The notes under the pieces: model-generated | The model's input: only the letters and a program-made list of their open reading frames with translations | The model's database searches: none | What the model was told of the DNA's origin: nothing | Assembly: GCA_029339505.1 (NCBI GenBank) | Contig: JAQISU010000155.1 | Coordinates: 15,453,501-15,517,500 of the forward strand | Origin: Unio delphinus | Lineage: Eukaryota; Mollusca; Bivalvia; Unionida; Unionidae | Reading direction: 5' to 3' | Length of the DNA: 64,000 bases | Part shown: piece by piece, positions 12,781 through 22,401 of the stretch | Numbering within the stretch: position 1 is the first letter of the stretch | Layout: each line of letters begins with the position of its first letter | Made by a program: the position numbers and the translations under genes

Positions 12781-14956
12781 ACAGCTCACTTCATGGAATC
12801 CGGCCGGACTTTGGAAAGTGTGTTGGTGATGAGACACTGTCGACTTTAAATGACATCGACAAGTTCTCTCTCCTCACTGAACATTGGACCCCTTCGGAGA
12901 ACTATCAGTTTCCTATTACGACACAGTAAGGACATTCACGACATTGCCAAGGCAAGTGGCTGAAAGCCTATCCATGGCTAGCTTATTCTCCTGCAGAAGA
13001 TGGGTTGTACTGCAAACACTGCGTGTTCTTTACCACTTCAGGAAGCATCCCTACTGGACAGTTTGTGACTTGTGCCTTCAAACACTGGAAGAAAGCACTA
13101 GAGAAGTTTAAAGAACATTCTACTTGTAAATATCACCAAGATGCACTGGAACGTAGTGAGAATTTTCTTCAAACAATGAGTAAGCCGGCAACAAGCGTGA
13201 TCAGTTTGCTTGATACTCAAGCTGCGGAAAAGGTTGAATTCAACCGCAAGATTCTTGCAAGCGTTGCTGAGACAGTTCAGTTGTGCGGACGGCAAGGGTT
13301 TGCACTGAGGGGCTTCAGAGATGACGGGGTGTTAGAGGAAGAGAACGCTAGCAACTTCAACGCACTGCTTGAATTTCGCATCAAGGCAGGGGACGAATGT
13401 CTCGGCGAACATTTGAAGACGTGCTACCCTCGTACTACCTACGTCTCGAAGACCACCCAAAATCGAATAATTGACATCATTGCTGATCAAATTACAGCTA
13501 ATCTGCTTGCTGAGGTCCGCGAAGCAAAGTTCTTCACTGTTCTGGCGGATGAAGTCACTGATGTCAGCAACTGGGAGCAGTTGTCCATCGTCTTAAGGTT
13601 TGTGGATTCTGACTTTAACATCAGGGAAGAATTCTTGTGTTTTGTTTCCTGTCACAAGATAACAGGCGAAGCAATCGCAAACAACATACTCCAGTGTCTA
13701 GACAATTGCGGTTTAGACATGGCGGCCCGATTTCAAGGGATGCAGGCCCGCATACGAGAGATCAATGACAAGGCATTGTACGTCCATTGCGCCAGCCACT
13801 GCCTGAATCTTTTCGTCGTGAAAGCGTGCAGTGTACCCCAGATCATGAGCATGTTCAGTGACTTGAAGGAAGTATCCCTCTTCTTCTCTTCTTCTCCAAA
13901 GCGCCAACGGAAACTTGAAGAGGTCTTGAGCAGCAATTCAAATGACACAAAAAAGAAGAAGCTGGTAGATCTGTGTAGAACAAGGTGGGTGGAGCAGCTG
14001 ACGACACTGGACACGTTCCGTGAAATGCACAGCAGTGTATGCGACTGCCTCAGCCAGATGGTGGCTGAAGGACTAGGCAGCTGGGACGCAGACACTTTAA
14101 CTCGATCGTCGGGCCTACTCAAAAGCCTTCAAAGCAGCAGTTTCATTGTTGCGCTGGTAACTGCAGAGAATGGCTTGGCATACATTAAGTGCCCCACCGT
14201 GCAGTTGCAGAAGAAAGAGAATGACATCACAAACACGTATCAGGAGATATGGAATGTGATCTCCTGTTTGCAGGGCTTGCGAAATTCCATTGATGCCACA
14301 GTTGAGGACTGGTTTCGACAAGCCACAGACTTTGCTGCAGATGCTGAGGTTGCCCTCGAAGTCCCCCGACAGTGCAACAGGCAGACCCTGAGAGACAACC
14401 CACCCGCTGACACCCCTTTGTAGATTTTCTTCTGCTCCAACTTCAGCAAAGATTTGGCCAAGCTGAAGTTGCAGCAAACGGGCTGATCTTAGTGCCGTCA
14501 GCTTTACTGAAGTCAACGCACCCTGGATTCAACACTGTTCCAGCAGGCGTCGCAGACCTGGCTAAACTGTGGAAGGCCGATATGCCTAGCAGCCATGACA
14601 TCCCTGCTGAGTGGAATCGCTGGGTGAACAAATGGCACAATTCCAACTCTGAAACGCCACAAACGACCACAGCGGCGTTGGAGGCATGTGACAGTGACAT
14701 GTTTCCAAACATCCACATCCTGCTAAAACTGCTGTGCACCCTGCCAATCACCACGGCGGAATGTGAAAGAACGATTTCCAGACTAAAAACTCTGAAGACA
14801 TGTCTACGTTCCTCCATTGGTCAAGATCGATTAAATGGCCTAGCACTCATGCGCATCCACAGAGACAGGCCAGTCGATGTGCAACAAGTGATAAATGTCT
14901 TTGCCAGAAAGTATTGCACAAGAATGGCATTGAAAACAGACGAACTCTTGACGTAA
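12781..14956 (+). pseudogene. hAT transposase main exon (TTF zinc finger, DUF4371, hAT dimerisation), broken
   Basis: Starts after an AATTTTTCAG acceptor. A WLKAYPWLAYSPAEDGLYC-type segment leads into a TTF/BED-like zinc finger (C-x2-C then H-x-x-x-x-H in KFKEHSTCKYHQDA). A long DUF4371-like RNase-H-fold region follows (LADEVTDVSNWEQLSIVLRF; CASHCLNLFVV; RTRWVEQL). The C-terminal dimerisation domain is in a different frame (LPITTAECERTISRLKTLKT; GLALMRIHRD). Three lesions are visible. An in-frame TAA sits at 12,927-12,929, upstream of the zinc finger. A probable small deletion with frameshift lies near 14,417-14,423, where the usual short segment before the dimerisation part is missing. The 5' exons join out of frame. 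The family cuts and pastes DNA in the nucleus. This copy is dead. Confidence 0.9.
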
Positions 14957-15121
14957 ATAAGATGTCTAGCTCTATGTCTAACCATAAGCCTTTGTGTCTG
15001 CGTATTTTGCTTGGAAACAGAACATTTATGTGGGTGTAGAAGTTGCCAGCTTCTGATGTGTTTGAGGTATGCATCAAAAGAGCACAACAACTGTGAGTAC
15101 TGTAGGTTTTGTTTTGTTATT

Positions 15122-15126
15122 CATTG
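15122..15126 (+). other. target-site duplication CATTG (left)
   Basis: CATTG directly before AGCAGCAGAGGGGG. The same five bases directly follow the mirror-image right terminus (26,595-26,599). Confidence 0.7.
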
Positions 15127-15370
15127 AGCAGCAGAGGGGGCGAATCAGACAACCTTTTTTTACTATGTTTTCACTGAAGTCAGGCTTACAACAATGAAAT
15201 CAGACCAATTGTGTGAGTGAATCTGATATCGTTTTCATGGATCAGTCCCAAAAAAAAATAATAATGAAAAATCAATGAAATCAATGAAATCAATCTCCAT
15301 CGATTTTCAATCGAATACTTTTTTTGGGAAAAGGGATTGCAACGTCGTTGTCATCGCCCCCTCTGCTGCT
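15127..15370. repeat. 244-bp terminal unit, left, itself bounded by inverted repeats
   Basis: Begins AGCAGCAGAGGGGGCGA and ends TCGCCCCCTCTGCTGCT (15,354-15,370), so the outer end of the element is a small inverted-repeat-bounded block. Inside are short ATCAATGAA-type direct repeats and A/T runs. The sequence then continues ATGGGTTAAC. The same block is mirrored at 26,351-26,594, and a diverged relative occurs at 60,698-60,846. Confidence 0.85.
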
Positions 15371-15429
15371 ATGGGTTAACATTTTTTTTACTTAAAAAAT
15401 CTTTATGTCTGATACGCCTGACTTTATTT

Positions 15430-15735
15430 TTACTCGTTATTTTGTTTTTCACGGAAAGTCTTTAAAAACTCTTCTGGGGTCGGTATTGGTTTATTTTTTC
15501 GTTTGTGATACTCCATCACAGAACGATATTTGGGACCGCCACACTCAGTGCAATTTTGATATTTTCCACGAACACCTTTTCCACAACTAATACAAGGCTT
15601 TGGACCCTCGGGACAACCTTGTTTTGCTGAGCAATTATGAACTCCACAGAACTTTCCGAGACTATTTTTCTCACATCGTCGTGTAGACCCTTGAAACAGC
15701 CAAGAGCATTTATTACGCGATTGTGAATCAATCAT
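15430..15735 (-). CDS. Cys-rich zinc-binding-like protein, left-arm copy
   Basis: 101 residues starting MIDSQSRNKC and reading toward the element end. The N-terminal half has the spacing C-x-W-x-F-x-G-S-x-R-R-C followed by FCGVHN, resembling the small C...C...C..H modules common in large DNA viruses. The second half has a zinc-ribbon-like CISCGKG ... NCTECGG. The C-terminus is basic and Lys-rich. Only 53 bp separate its ATG from the primase-helicase ATG on the other strand, so the two share a divergent promoter region. Function is unknown; nucleic-acid binding is inferred. This copy keeps all cysteines, unlike the right-arm copy. Confidence 0.8.
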   Translation of the reverse strand: MIDSQSRNKCSWLFQGSTRRCEKNSLGKFCGVHNCSAKQGCPEGPKPCISCGKGVRGKYQNCTECGGPKYRSVMEYHKRKNKPIPTPEEFLKTFREKQNNE

Positions 15736-15788
15736 TATTATTAAGTCTTAATAAATATTCAATTAGATGTTAAAAAACACTATTGATA

Positions 15789-18671
15789 ATGATTAGCACT
15801 TATTCTGATGATGAATTTATTGACGATTTGGGATATTACAAAACCTCGCCAGTTGAATTTTTTGAAAATCCCACAAACTGGCACAGTCTTTGTGAGTATT
15901 ACAATCGATCACTAGGTAGTCCGATTTACACTTGTAGTAAAAAATCCGCGATGGAATTACTCACCGAGGACAGTTATCTACTTCGTGGTGTGATTATTCA
16001 ACAACGGGAAAAATTTTATGTGTTTCTGGATGATCCGGACATCATAGAATTTCAAGGATGTTCTGCGGTTAATGAAATTATTCCCCGGGAAAGATTGAGA
16101 TATCCCACCATGGACATTGATTCTAAAATTCCATCATTGGAGGAGTTGTTATTGTATTTCAATGACTTAGTTGACTCTGTCAATGATGTTTTGGTTTTTG
16201 AAACCAGCGGCGGTTATCACATTTTATTGAAAACGATTCCGATTGATTTTGAAAATCATCGATTGTTGTTGAGGAAAATTGCCGCAGATAGACCAACATG
16301 GAACGTTGATACTCAGGCTGGACTTCATAGTATCAAATTACCCGGGACAAGATCGGCAAAACCAAATAGCATTATTAAACGATTAATTTATCCGGAAAAT
16401 CCCAAGGATACTAGCAGTTTACTATCTTGTCCTGTTGCTGTACAACCATATGATGAAAAACTTACTACTGATGATGATGGTGATGGCTCTGCCATTGATG
16501 GCTCTGCCATTAGTGATAATCTCACTAGTGACTTTATCACTAGTGAACACATTTATCAGATTTCAATAGCGCTGACAGGACAATCAAATCAAATCACAGG
16601 AATTACAAATCAAACCAGTAATATGATTTCGCTAGGAAGGGTTCCAGGATCATTTTGTAATATTTGTCAACGCAGACACGGCATTAATGAGTTTACTGGA
16701 TACAATGAAGGAAAAGCCATTGATGCATTTGTGGTAGTTTATTCTGATCGATTTGTGATTGGTTGTTTCCGGACTACAAAAAATAAAATCATGATTGACA
16801 GAAATGAAAACAATAAAACCCGCTACGAAAAGTATTTAAAATCATATCATTATCGTCGCGAAGACCACAGTGGGGAATTTCCCATAAGGGTTCCGGATTA
16901 CACTTACTGTGAGCCCCCGGTTCATGAAAACGGCCAAGGATGTAAAATTATCCTTAACGACGACTATATGGATGGTTCTGCTTGTGGGATGGGAAAATCA
17001 AAATCAGCTTGGGAATCAATACGAGATGATCAATCTGTGCTCTATTTGTCATACAGAAAAACATTTACCAGAAAAACCACCATCGACTACAATCTTGAAT
17101 CGTATGAAACAATTCATGGAACCATTATTTTTGATACAAGAACTCATCGAAGGGTTATTTCGCAAATTGAATCCATTGTACGGGTTAAGGGGATTCCTGA
17201 TGTGTTATTGTTAGATGAATGGCATGGCATTCTTCGTCAAATAATTTCATCGTGTCGTGGAAAACAGATTTGGGAAACACTGGTGTGGTTGATTTCGGCT
17301 GCGAAACGGGTTATTGTGCTAGATGCAGATGCCAACAATGATGATCTAGAATTATTCAAGAAATACTTTAGTCGTCCGGACATGAAATTCATTATTAATG
17401 AGTATCAACCCGATCATGGAAAGAAATTTATTGTGTAACCGTCCCATCATGACAATTACATCAAATTATTAGATACACTGCAACAAGGAAATCGTGCCGT
17501 AGTTTTCACACAAAATAAACGACACGGAAATTATTCTGTAGAAGCCCTTGCTAAACTATTACAGCATTTAGAATACCGAGTGAAATACTATCATGCTGAT
17601 ACCGATTCGGCAGAAAAAGAAAGAGACTTTGCTGATCCCGTTAGCGCGTTTAATAACATCGATGTTGTGATTTATAATTGTACCGTGGAGGCTGGAATTT
17701 CAATCATAGATGAGCGATTTAAGTATCTAACGGTGTTTTCTGAACAATTAGGGTCGGTAGAAGCAACTAAACAAGCAATTCATCGGTTTAGGAACATTAT
17801 TGAAATCCATTATTCGGCTACTAAACGAGTTTACACACCATTGCCACTCACACGAGATGACATTATTTCTGCCATTGAATCCCATGAAAGAAATTTATCG
17901 TCGACGGAATTGTTATTTAGGACCCCAAATCTCAATGATGTGAATTCTAGTTATGGGTATGCATTTATCAGTGCCATTATCGATGAAAATAATTCCAAGT
18001 GTTATTTTACTGGACGACTTGTTACGATGATGAAAAGTACCGGGTATGAGGTCAGGTGGGAATTGCCAGATGAATACGATGTGTGGTGTGAAAAAAATAA
18101 AACCAACAAAATCGATAACGAGGCAATGAATAATAATCCCGTCGTAGATGATTTTTTGAAATCTACCATCGGAGAAAGAATTGCTGCTGCGAGTGATAAA
18201 ATCACCAGTGATAAAGTCACCAGTGAACAACAAAAATACCATCGATATGACCCTGAAGAACAATTAGAACCCTACGCGAAGAAATTGATGTATCTCAATC
18301 ATGTATTTCAAACTGATGTGGGAAAATTGGACACACATCAAATAGAACAACTTGATAAAAATATTTCAAGGTTACAACGATACCAGCGATTCCTTGTTGA
18401 TAAATTTAATGATGGTAAGTCAATTATTACACAACAATGCAGATCTGATAAAATCAATCCACGGCAACAACTCGAAATAGTCAGAAATGTCCCTGATGTG
18501 GTTCCGGATCAGTTAGATATGAAAAATGTTTCTGCGAACCGTACTGAATTAATTAAGAATATCAATCACATGTTAAAAAACCCTGACCAATTTGATAAGT
18601 ATGAAGCGTTATTAAAACACTTCAATGAAATATTTCCTGATTGGCGGTTCAGAAATGCACATTGTCGGTAA
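15789..18671 (+). pseudogene. AEP primase-SF2 (UL9/origin-binding type) helicase, left-arm copy, one stop
   Basis: The first ATG is at 15,789 (MISTYSDDEF). Primase part: acidic metal motif MDID (about residues 108-111), SGGYH motif (about 140-144) and a later WNVD, the AEP motif order. Helicase part: Walker A GMGKS (about 400), Walker B-like LLLDEWHG (DEWH about 476-479), AVVFTQNKR, a motif V segment NCTVEAGISI, and motif VI-like QAIHRFRN. This order resembles the Herpes_ori_bp helicases fused to primases in NCLDV-type viruses. An in-frame TAA at 17,436-17,438 interrupts the frame between motifs III and IV, where the right-arm copy has GAA. The frame otherwise runs to 18,671. A further frame at 18,641-18,952 looks like the shifted C-terminus. 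Predicted role: initiation and priming of element DNA replication. Confidence 0.88.
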
Positions 18672-18952
18672 AGAACATCATTGAAAAAATCAAATTGATT
18701 TACAAAGAATTCGGTGGAAAATTACAATCTGATGATAAAACTAAAAACGCAGGGAGATGTAATCTCACGCTGTTTTATCCTGAAAGGCCCAAATCTGACT
18801 TTATAGATGATTCGATATGGATTAATGAAACCGTTGATGATGTGGGATTTGCTGGTAGGGACCCTACTGCGACGGATACACACACAACAATGTTGAAATT
18901 CCATGTATGGACCGTTAATGGATGGTTCTCTCGATATGATATGTCAGATTGA
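18641..18952 (+). pseudogene. probable frameshifted C-terminus of the primase-helicase (left arm)
   Basis: This frame overlaps the end of the main frame and continues about 95 residues with a Lys-rich helix followed by an acidic C-terminus (contains SIWINETVDDVGF). It ends 12 bp before a strong stem-loop. No good ATG starts it. The simplest reading is that a single-base indel near 18,640-18,670 separated it from the upstream frame. The right arm cannot decide, because its deletion removed the junction. A separate small gene is less likely. Confidence 0.55.
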
Positions 18953-18963
18953 TCAAAAAAAGA

Positions 18964-19018
18964 ATGAAGGAAGTGTCAGTATTATTTATTTTATATACAA
19001 TTATGACACTTCCTTCAT
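18964..19018. terminator. covarying stem-loop between convergent genes (left arm)
   Basis: A 15-bp perfect stem (5' ATGAAGGAAGTGTCA, 3' TGACACTTCCTTCAT) with an AT-rich 25-base loop lies between the ends of the plus-strand primase-helicase and a minus-strand gene. The position fits a shared 3'-end or transcript-processing signal. A version with a changed but still paired stem exists at 21,549-21,603. Confidence 0.7.
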
Positions 19019-19129
19019 CACTGATAACGCCTTTAAAACAACAAAATAAGACTTCTACGGTTATGTTAAAATATCACCGATGGGGAGTTTTCATCGATAC
19101 TTTATTTTTTCCAGTATAAAAATTTATCA

Positions 19130-19501
19130 CTACGAATTTATCCCCGAAATCAAGAAACATTGAAGTATGATCGGGAGAATTTTGAAGGTTTTCAATATTT
19201 CCTTGTCGAACTGATTGGCTTTTTTTGACGATTCCACGATGTTGATCCGGCGATTAAATTCTTTCTGAAATTCTTCAACTATCTTTACTAACGAAAACGC
19301 TGTGAGATTAGATTGCTTGTTATCAATGATTGGGACTATTTCATCACCAGTGATTTTATCACCACGAAGTGTAAATGTCATCATTAAATCCAGTGGAAGC
19401 AGGAAATATTTATCCTGTTTTGAATCATCATGAATTAATTTATCCCGAAAGTACCCTGGGCGTATTATTTTCAACGCGGACATATCTTCGATAGTACACA
19501 T
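19130..19501 (-). pseudogene. unknown protein, MCTIED family, left-arm copy (frameshifted)
   Basis: Starts MCTIEDMSALKI. The N-terminal 107 or so residues match the right-arm copy, but one A is missing from an AAAAA run near 19,176. The C-terminus is therefore scrambled, while the right-arm copy stays open to 142 residues. Conserved features shared with its paralogue at 19,651-20,097: MCT-ED, YLLPL, MTF-LR and a KEFNRR motif in a helical region. No family known to me. A leader of about 30 bp upstream (TGATATCAGAATAATG) is shared with the paralogue. Confidence 0.75.
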
Positions 19502-19533
19502 TATTCTGATATCATTTTAGTGTTTAATTAAAT
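19502..19533 (-). promoter_or_regulatory. conserved leader/promoter block of MCTIED genes
   Basis: Read on the minus strand, TTAATTAAACACTAAAATGA plus TATCAGAATA precedes the ATG directly. Nearly the same block precedes the paralogue (20,098-20,125) and the right-arm copy (22,704-22,735). Retention upstream of two diverged paralogues suggests a promoter or 5' UTR signal. Confidence 0.5.
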
Positions 19534-19650
19534 ACCCGCTATTTGTTTGGAGTGTTTACTCGCTACGATGTATCAAAAGTGTGGAAAGTGTGGAAATTGT
19601 ATATATCACACTATGGTCGGTGACTGACCCAAAAAATATGTGTTGACATG

Positions 19651-20097
19651 TCAATGGGGAATGAATAACTTTCCCTTGATTGTCCAGTTGGGTGACCTTA
19701 TTTCAGCGTTGCATAATTCTCCATGATATTTTATCAACGATGGGTTATTTTTAATCGTTGTTACTATTTTGGCACCTTCGATTTCTTCGTCAGTGAGTGG
19801 TCTGTTCAATAATTGTTCTACGATGTTACGTGGTAACAATAACAGTTGAACTCGTCGGTTGAATTCCTTGCGAAAACTCATCATGATTTCTATCAAAGAA
19901 TGTGTTGTCAGATTAGGCGATTCCCTTCCGAGTATTGGAAGAATTTCATTGTCTCGTAATACAAATGTCATATTACGATATAATGGAAGCAAATAGTGTG
20001 CGGTGGAATCATCAGGGTCAATAATCATTTTGTTGTAGAAATAGAAGGAATCCTTGCGAAGGATATTCAACGCGGTAATATCCTCGTCGGTACACAT
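19651..20097 (-). CDS. unknown protein, MCTDED paralogue, intact frame
   Basis: 148 residues starting MCTDEDITALNI. Paralogous by eye to the gene at 19,130-19,501: same start, then HYLLPL, MTFVLRD, PNLTTHSLIEIM and FRKEFNRR at matching spacing, but otherwise diverged. The two probably arose by an old tandem duplication. The C-terminal part (after PRNIVEQLL) is also present in the right arm at 22,402-22,586, where the inverted repeat ends. Mixed alpha/beta, no signal peptide or membrane segment. Function unknown. Confidence 0.75.
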   Translation of the reverse strand: MCTDEDITALNILRKDSFYFYNKMIIDPDDSTAHYLLPLYRNMTFVLRDNEILPILGRESPNLTTHSLIEIMMSFRKEFNRRVQLLLLPRNIVEQLLNRPLTDEEIEGAKIVTTIKNNPSLIKYHGELCNAEIRSPNWTIKGKLFIPH

Positions 20098-20133
20098 TAT
20101 TCTGATATCAATTTAGTGTTTAATTATTATATA

Positions 20134-20376
20134 ATGTCATTGTTTGAAAACACATTAAACGATTCTAGACGCGCTTATCCCACAGTGACCATTCGTGATA
20201 AAATCACTAGTTCTGGTAGAAGGATAATCACGGAGAAATGCCCTGATGGTGTCACTCACATTTGTTATGTCCATGAAAATAGAAATTCTGCCGCACGTAT
20301 CCGTCTCCAACAGAAGTACCGTCAACGGAACCAACACATGTTGGAGGTCATTGAAAAATTTCTTAAACAAAAATAA
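20134..20376 (+). CDS. small basic protein of unknown function
   Basis: 80 residues from the ATG at 20,134 (MSLFENTLND). The start lies 36 bp from the divergent MCTDED gene, arguing for a shared promoter. The C-terminal half is a very basic amphipathic helix (QQKYRQRNQHMLEVIEKFL). The middle contains the palindromic insert coding RDKITS. It lies in the unique centre, so only one copy exists. A DNA- or RNA-binding role is possible but not shown. Confidence 0.55.
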   Translation: MSLFENTLNDSRRAYPTVTIRDKITSSGRRIITEKCPDGVTHICYVHENRNSAARIRLQQKYRQRNQHMLEVIEKFLKQK

Positions 20377-20398
20377 CACTTCTGATTAAAAACATAAA

Positions 20399-20602
20399 AT
20401 GAGCTACATGAAATGCAGTATAGAAATTATTCAGGGACATCCTCATTCAGCCGTTAAAGTGAAATATCATAATGGAGGGTTTAGAACTATACAAAAATCA
20501 CCAACGGGAGGAAAATTTGTAACTAAAATGGTTGAACATCGATCGGCTACGGTTACAACAAAAACGTCTCAACAGGATGATAAAAGAAGGAGTCTCCGAT
20601 GA
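20399..20602 (+). CDS. small protein of unknown function, possible C-terminal frameshift
   Basis: 67 residues from ATG at 20,399 (MSYMKCSIEIIQG), 22 bp after the preceding gene and in the same direction. Two residue patterns, KVKYHNGGFRTIQKSP and GGKFVTKMVEH, suggest a small beta-rich fold. Near 20,575 another frame continues with a plausible helix (MIKEGVSDEEINRLG) to a TAG near 20,630, so the original C-terminus may have been shifted by a one-base change. Confidence 0.5.
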   Translation: MSYMKCSIEIIQGHPHSAVKVKYHNGGFRTIQKSPTGGKFVTKMVEHRSATVTTKTSQQDDKRRSLR

Positions 20603-20649
20603 AGAAATAAATCGACTTGGTCAAAAATGCTAGCATTTTCGATGATAAA

Positions 20650-21468
20650 CTACAATTTTCCGTTTAATTTTCTTCGGGTCTGTTCTTCTAGTTTTTCTAG
20701 TTTTAGTTTATCGATGTTTTCACGATGAAAAGGTTCTTCTGTTTGCTTCTTTGGATAAAGCACTTGTTCTTGTTCATGGATATGTTTCTTCCATGAGTCA
20801 TCATTGATGGTTCTACCATCACGTTTTCGTTTTCGTTTTCGTTTGTCATTGATGGTTTCAATGGCTTTACCATTGCCGGTGACTTTACCATCAGTGGCTT
20901 TTTCCACAGGAATCCTTGAATACACTTCATTAATTTCCACAGCAATAGAATTGTATTCGGACAATAAAGAATTGTATTTGTTAGTTAGCGATGAGTACTC
21001 TTCAGTGAGAGATTTTAATTCACATCGCACATCATTGAGTTCAGTCTTTAACCGTTCACGGTCCTAAACTACTTCATTACGACGTTGTAATGCATGATCT
21101 AACCGATATTGCATGTCTGTTACATTAATAGATTGTTGTTGTACCGTAAATAGTTTTTCCCGCAATGATTTGTTTTCATTGGTCAGGTTAGACACTTGCA
21201 GTTGTAATTGACGAATTGTTTCTTTATCAATGATATTATCACTAACAGCATTCGCGTCTTGTGTTTTACCATCTAAAAACTCTGATATTTCATTTTCAAC
21301 TTCAGTATCAATAATTCTTTCAACAGGGATATCTTCTGATTTCCAGATCTTGTAAATCCGTTGATAACTGATTTTATAACGATCAGCGATTTCTGATACT
21401 GGCAAGTGATTTCTGAGTTGTTTAATCGTGTTGATGTCATCGCTGGTCAGTATTCTACGAAGTGGCAT
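20650..21468 (-). pseudogene. HTH/coiled-coil DNA-binding-like protein, split by an in-frame TAG
   Basis: ATG at 21,468 (MPLRRILTSDD). Residues about 8-48 form a helix-turn-helix of the homeodomain-like/resolvase type (VSEIADRYKISYQRIYKIW). A long coiled coil follows (IRQLQLQVSNLTNENKSLRE). The frame hits a TAG at 21,064-21,066 and then continues open in the same frame through another coiled coil (LTEEYSSLTNKYNSLLSEYN) and a Lys/Arg-rich segment to 20,650. Total would be about 272 codons. Whether the TAG is a dead mutation or part of normal expression cannot be told here. Likely a regulator or an origin/iteron binder, since the iterons lie directly upstream. Confidence 0.65.
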
Positions 21469-21548
21469 TATACTTAAACGATATTTTTTCAGCAATAATA
21501 ATAACAATAACAATAATAATAACAATGCTGTATTAGGTTCTATGATTA

Positions 21549-21603
21549 ATGGAGGAAGTCACAGTATTAATTATTTTATATACAATTATGTGACTTCCTC
21601 CAT
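21549..21603. terminator. second covarying stem-loop, centre of element
   Basis: Stem 5' ATGGAGGAAGTCACA and 3' TGTGACTTCCTCCAT. Length and loop match those at 18,964-19,018, but the stem differs by compensating changes (A-T to G-C, and GTGTCA/TGACAC to GTCACA/TGTGAC). The downstream sequence CATCACTGATA is also shared. Confidence 0.7.
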
Positions 21604-22360
21604 CACTGATAGAGCCGTTAAAACACTTCCATGATCATCCGACATGTCTGACATGTAACAAAAGTGAGGATACAATTTCATCATTGAAAGACTTCTACGG
21701 TTGGTTCCTTAAAAACTGTATCAGTTCAGAGGCACTAGAATAAAATTATTTCAGAACCACTAGAATAATATCCTAATAGCTTTTCCTTACGAGAATTTCC
21801 ATGCAAAATCAACCCCTTGACCCGACTGACAATTTTGGTCATTTTTGGTTGTTTTAGTCATTTTTTGACACTTTTTGGTACTTTTTTAAGGAAAAACGGC
21901 TGAAAATCATCAAAAATCGATCTTAATAGCTTTTCCTTACGAGAATTTCCATGCAAAATTGACTACTTGACCCGATGAAGATTGATAAAAATGTGACAAA
22001 ATGGCACTAAAATGTGACAAAATGGTACTAAAATGTGACAAAATGGCACTAAAATGTGACAAAATGTAACAAAATGGCACTAGAATAAAAATATTCCAGT
22101 GGCACTAGAATAAAAATAAAAAATATTTCAATGGCACTAGGATAAAAATATTTCATTGACTCTGTTGCAACAATTAAGGATTATATCACAATCATTCATC
22201 TTATAAGACTCAGATGATGAATTAGCAACAACAATACAACAACATCTCAGATGATAACTATAACGGTTTTGAAAATTTTATAGAAATAATTATTTTTTCT
22301 GCACTAATAATATGTCACGGCTTTTCATTGTTGTTGTTATTGTGAAATTGCTTTAGTAAG
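21604..22360. promoter_or_regulatory. non-coding centre with iterons, candidate replication origin
   Basis: No gene. Contents: a 55-bp block beginning CCTAATAGCTTTTCCTTACG repeated 150 bp apart (about 21,771 and 21,921); GGCACTAGAATAAAA-type iterons at 21,731, 21,757 (variant), 22,076, 22,101 and 22,133; and four to five 22-bp units of AAAATGTGACAAAATGGCAC between 21,989 and 22,083. Iterated AT-rich sites beside genes for a UL9-like helicase and an HTH protein suggest an origin. This is inference. Confidence 0.5.
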
Positions 22361-22400
22361 TAATAACAGTTATTAGTAATAACGAGTTCAACTGTTATTA
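22361..22400. repeat. palindromes at the inner arm junction
   Basis: An 11-bp stem TAATAACAGTT / AACTGTTATTA (22,361-22,371 and 22,390-22,400) encloses a second palindrome TTATTAGTAATAA (22,370-22,382). The inverted-arm similarity ends exactly here (left-arm counterpart about 19,853). Confidence 0.75.
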
Positions 22401-22401
22401 G

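Noticed and set aside
13713..14817. Long minus-strand frames opposite the hAT transposase
   Set aside because: They are shadows of the plus-strand gene, with no motifs of their own.
17913..18263. Minus-strand frame rich in Phe and Ile opposite the primase-helicase
   Set aside because: It is the antisense of the Lys/Asp-rich coding strand. The same shadow occurs at 23,479-23,808 opposite the right-arm copy.
21428..21634. Plus-strand frame with an Asn run
   Set aside because: It is the translated AATAAC-type repeat upstream of the HTH gene and lies partly in the stem-loop.
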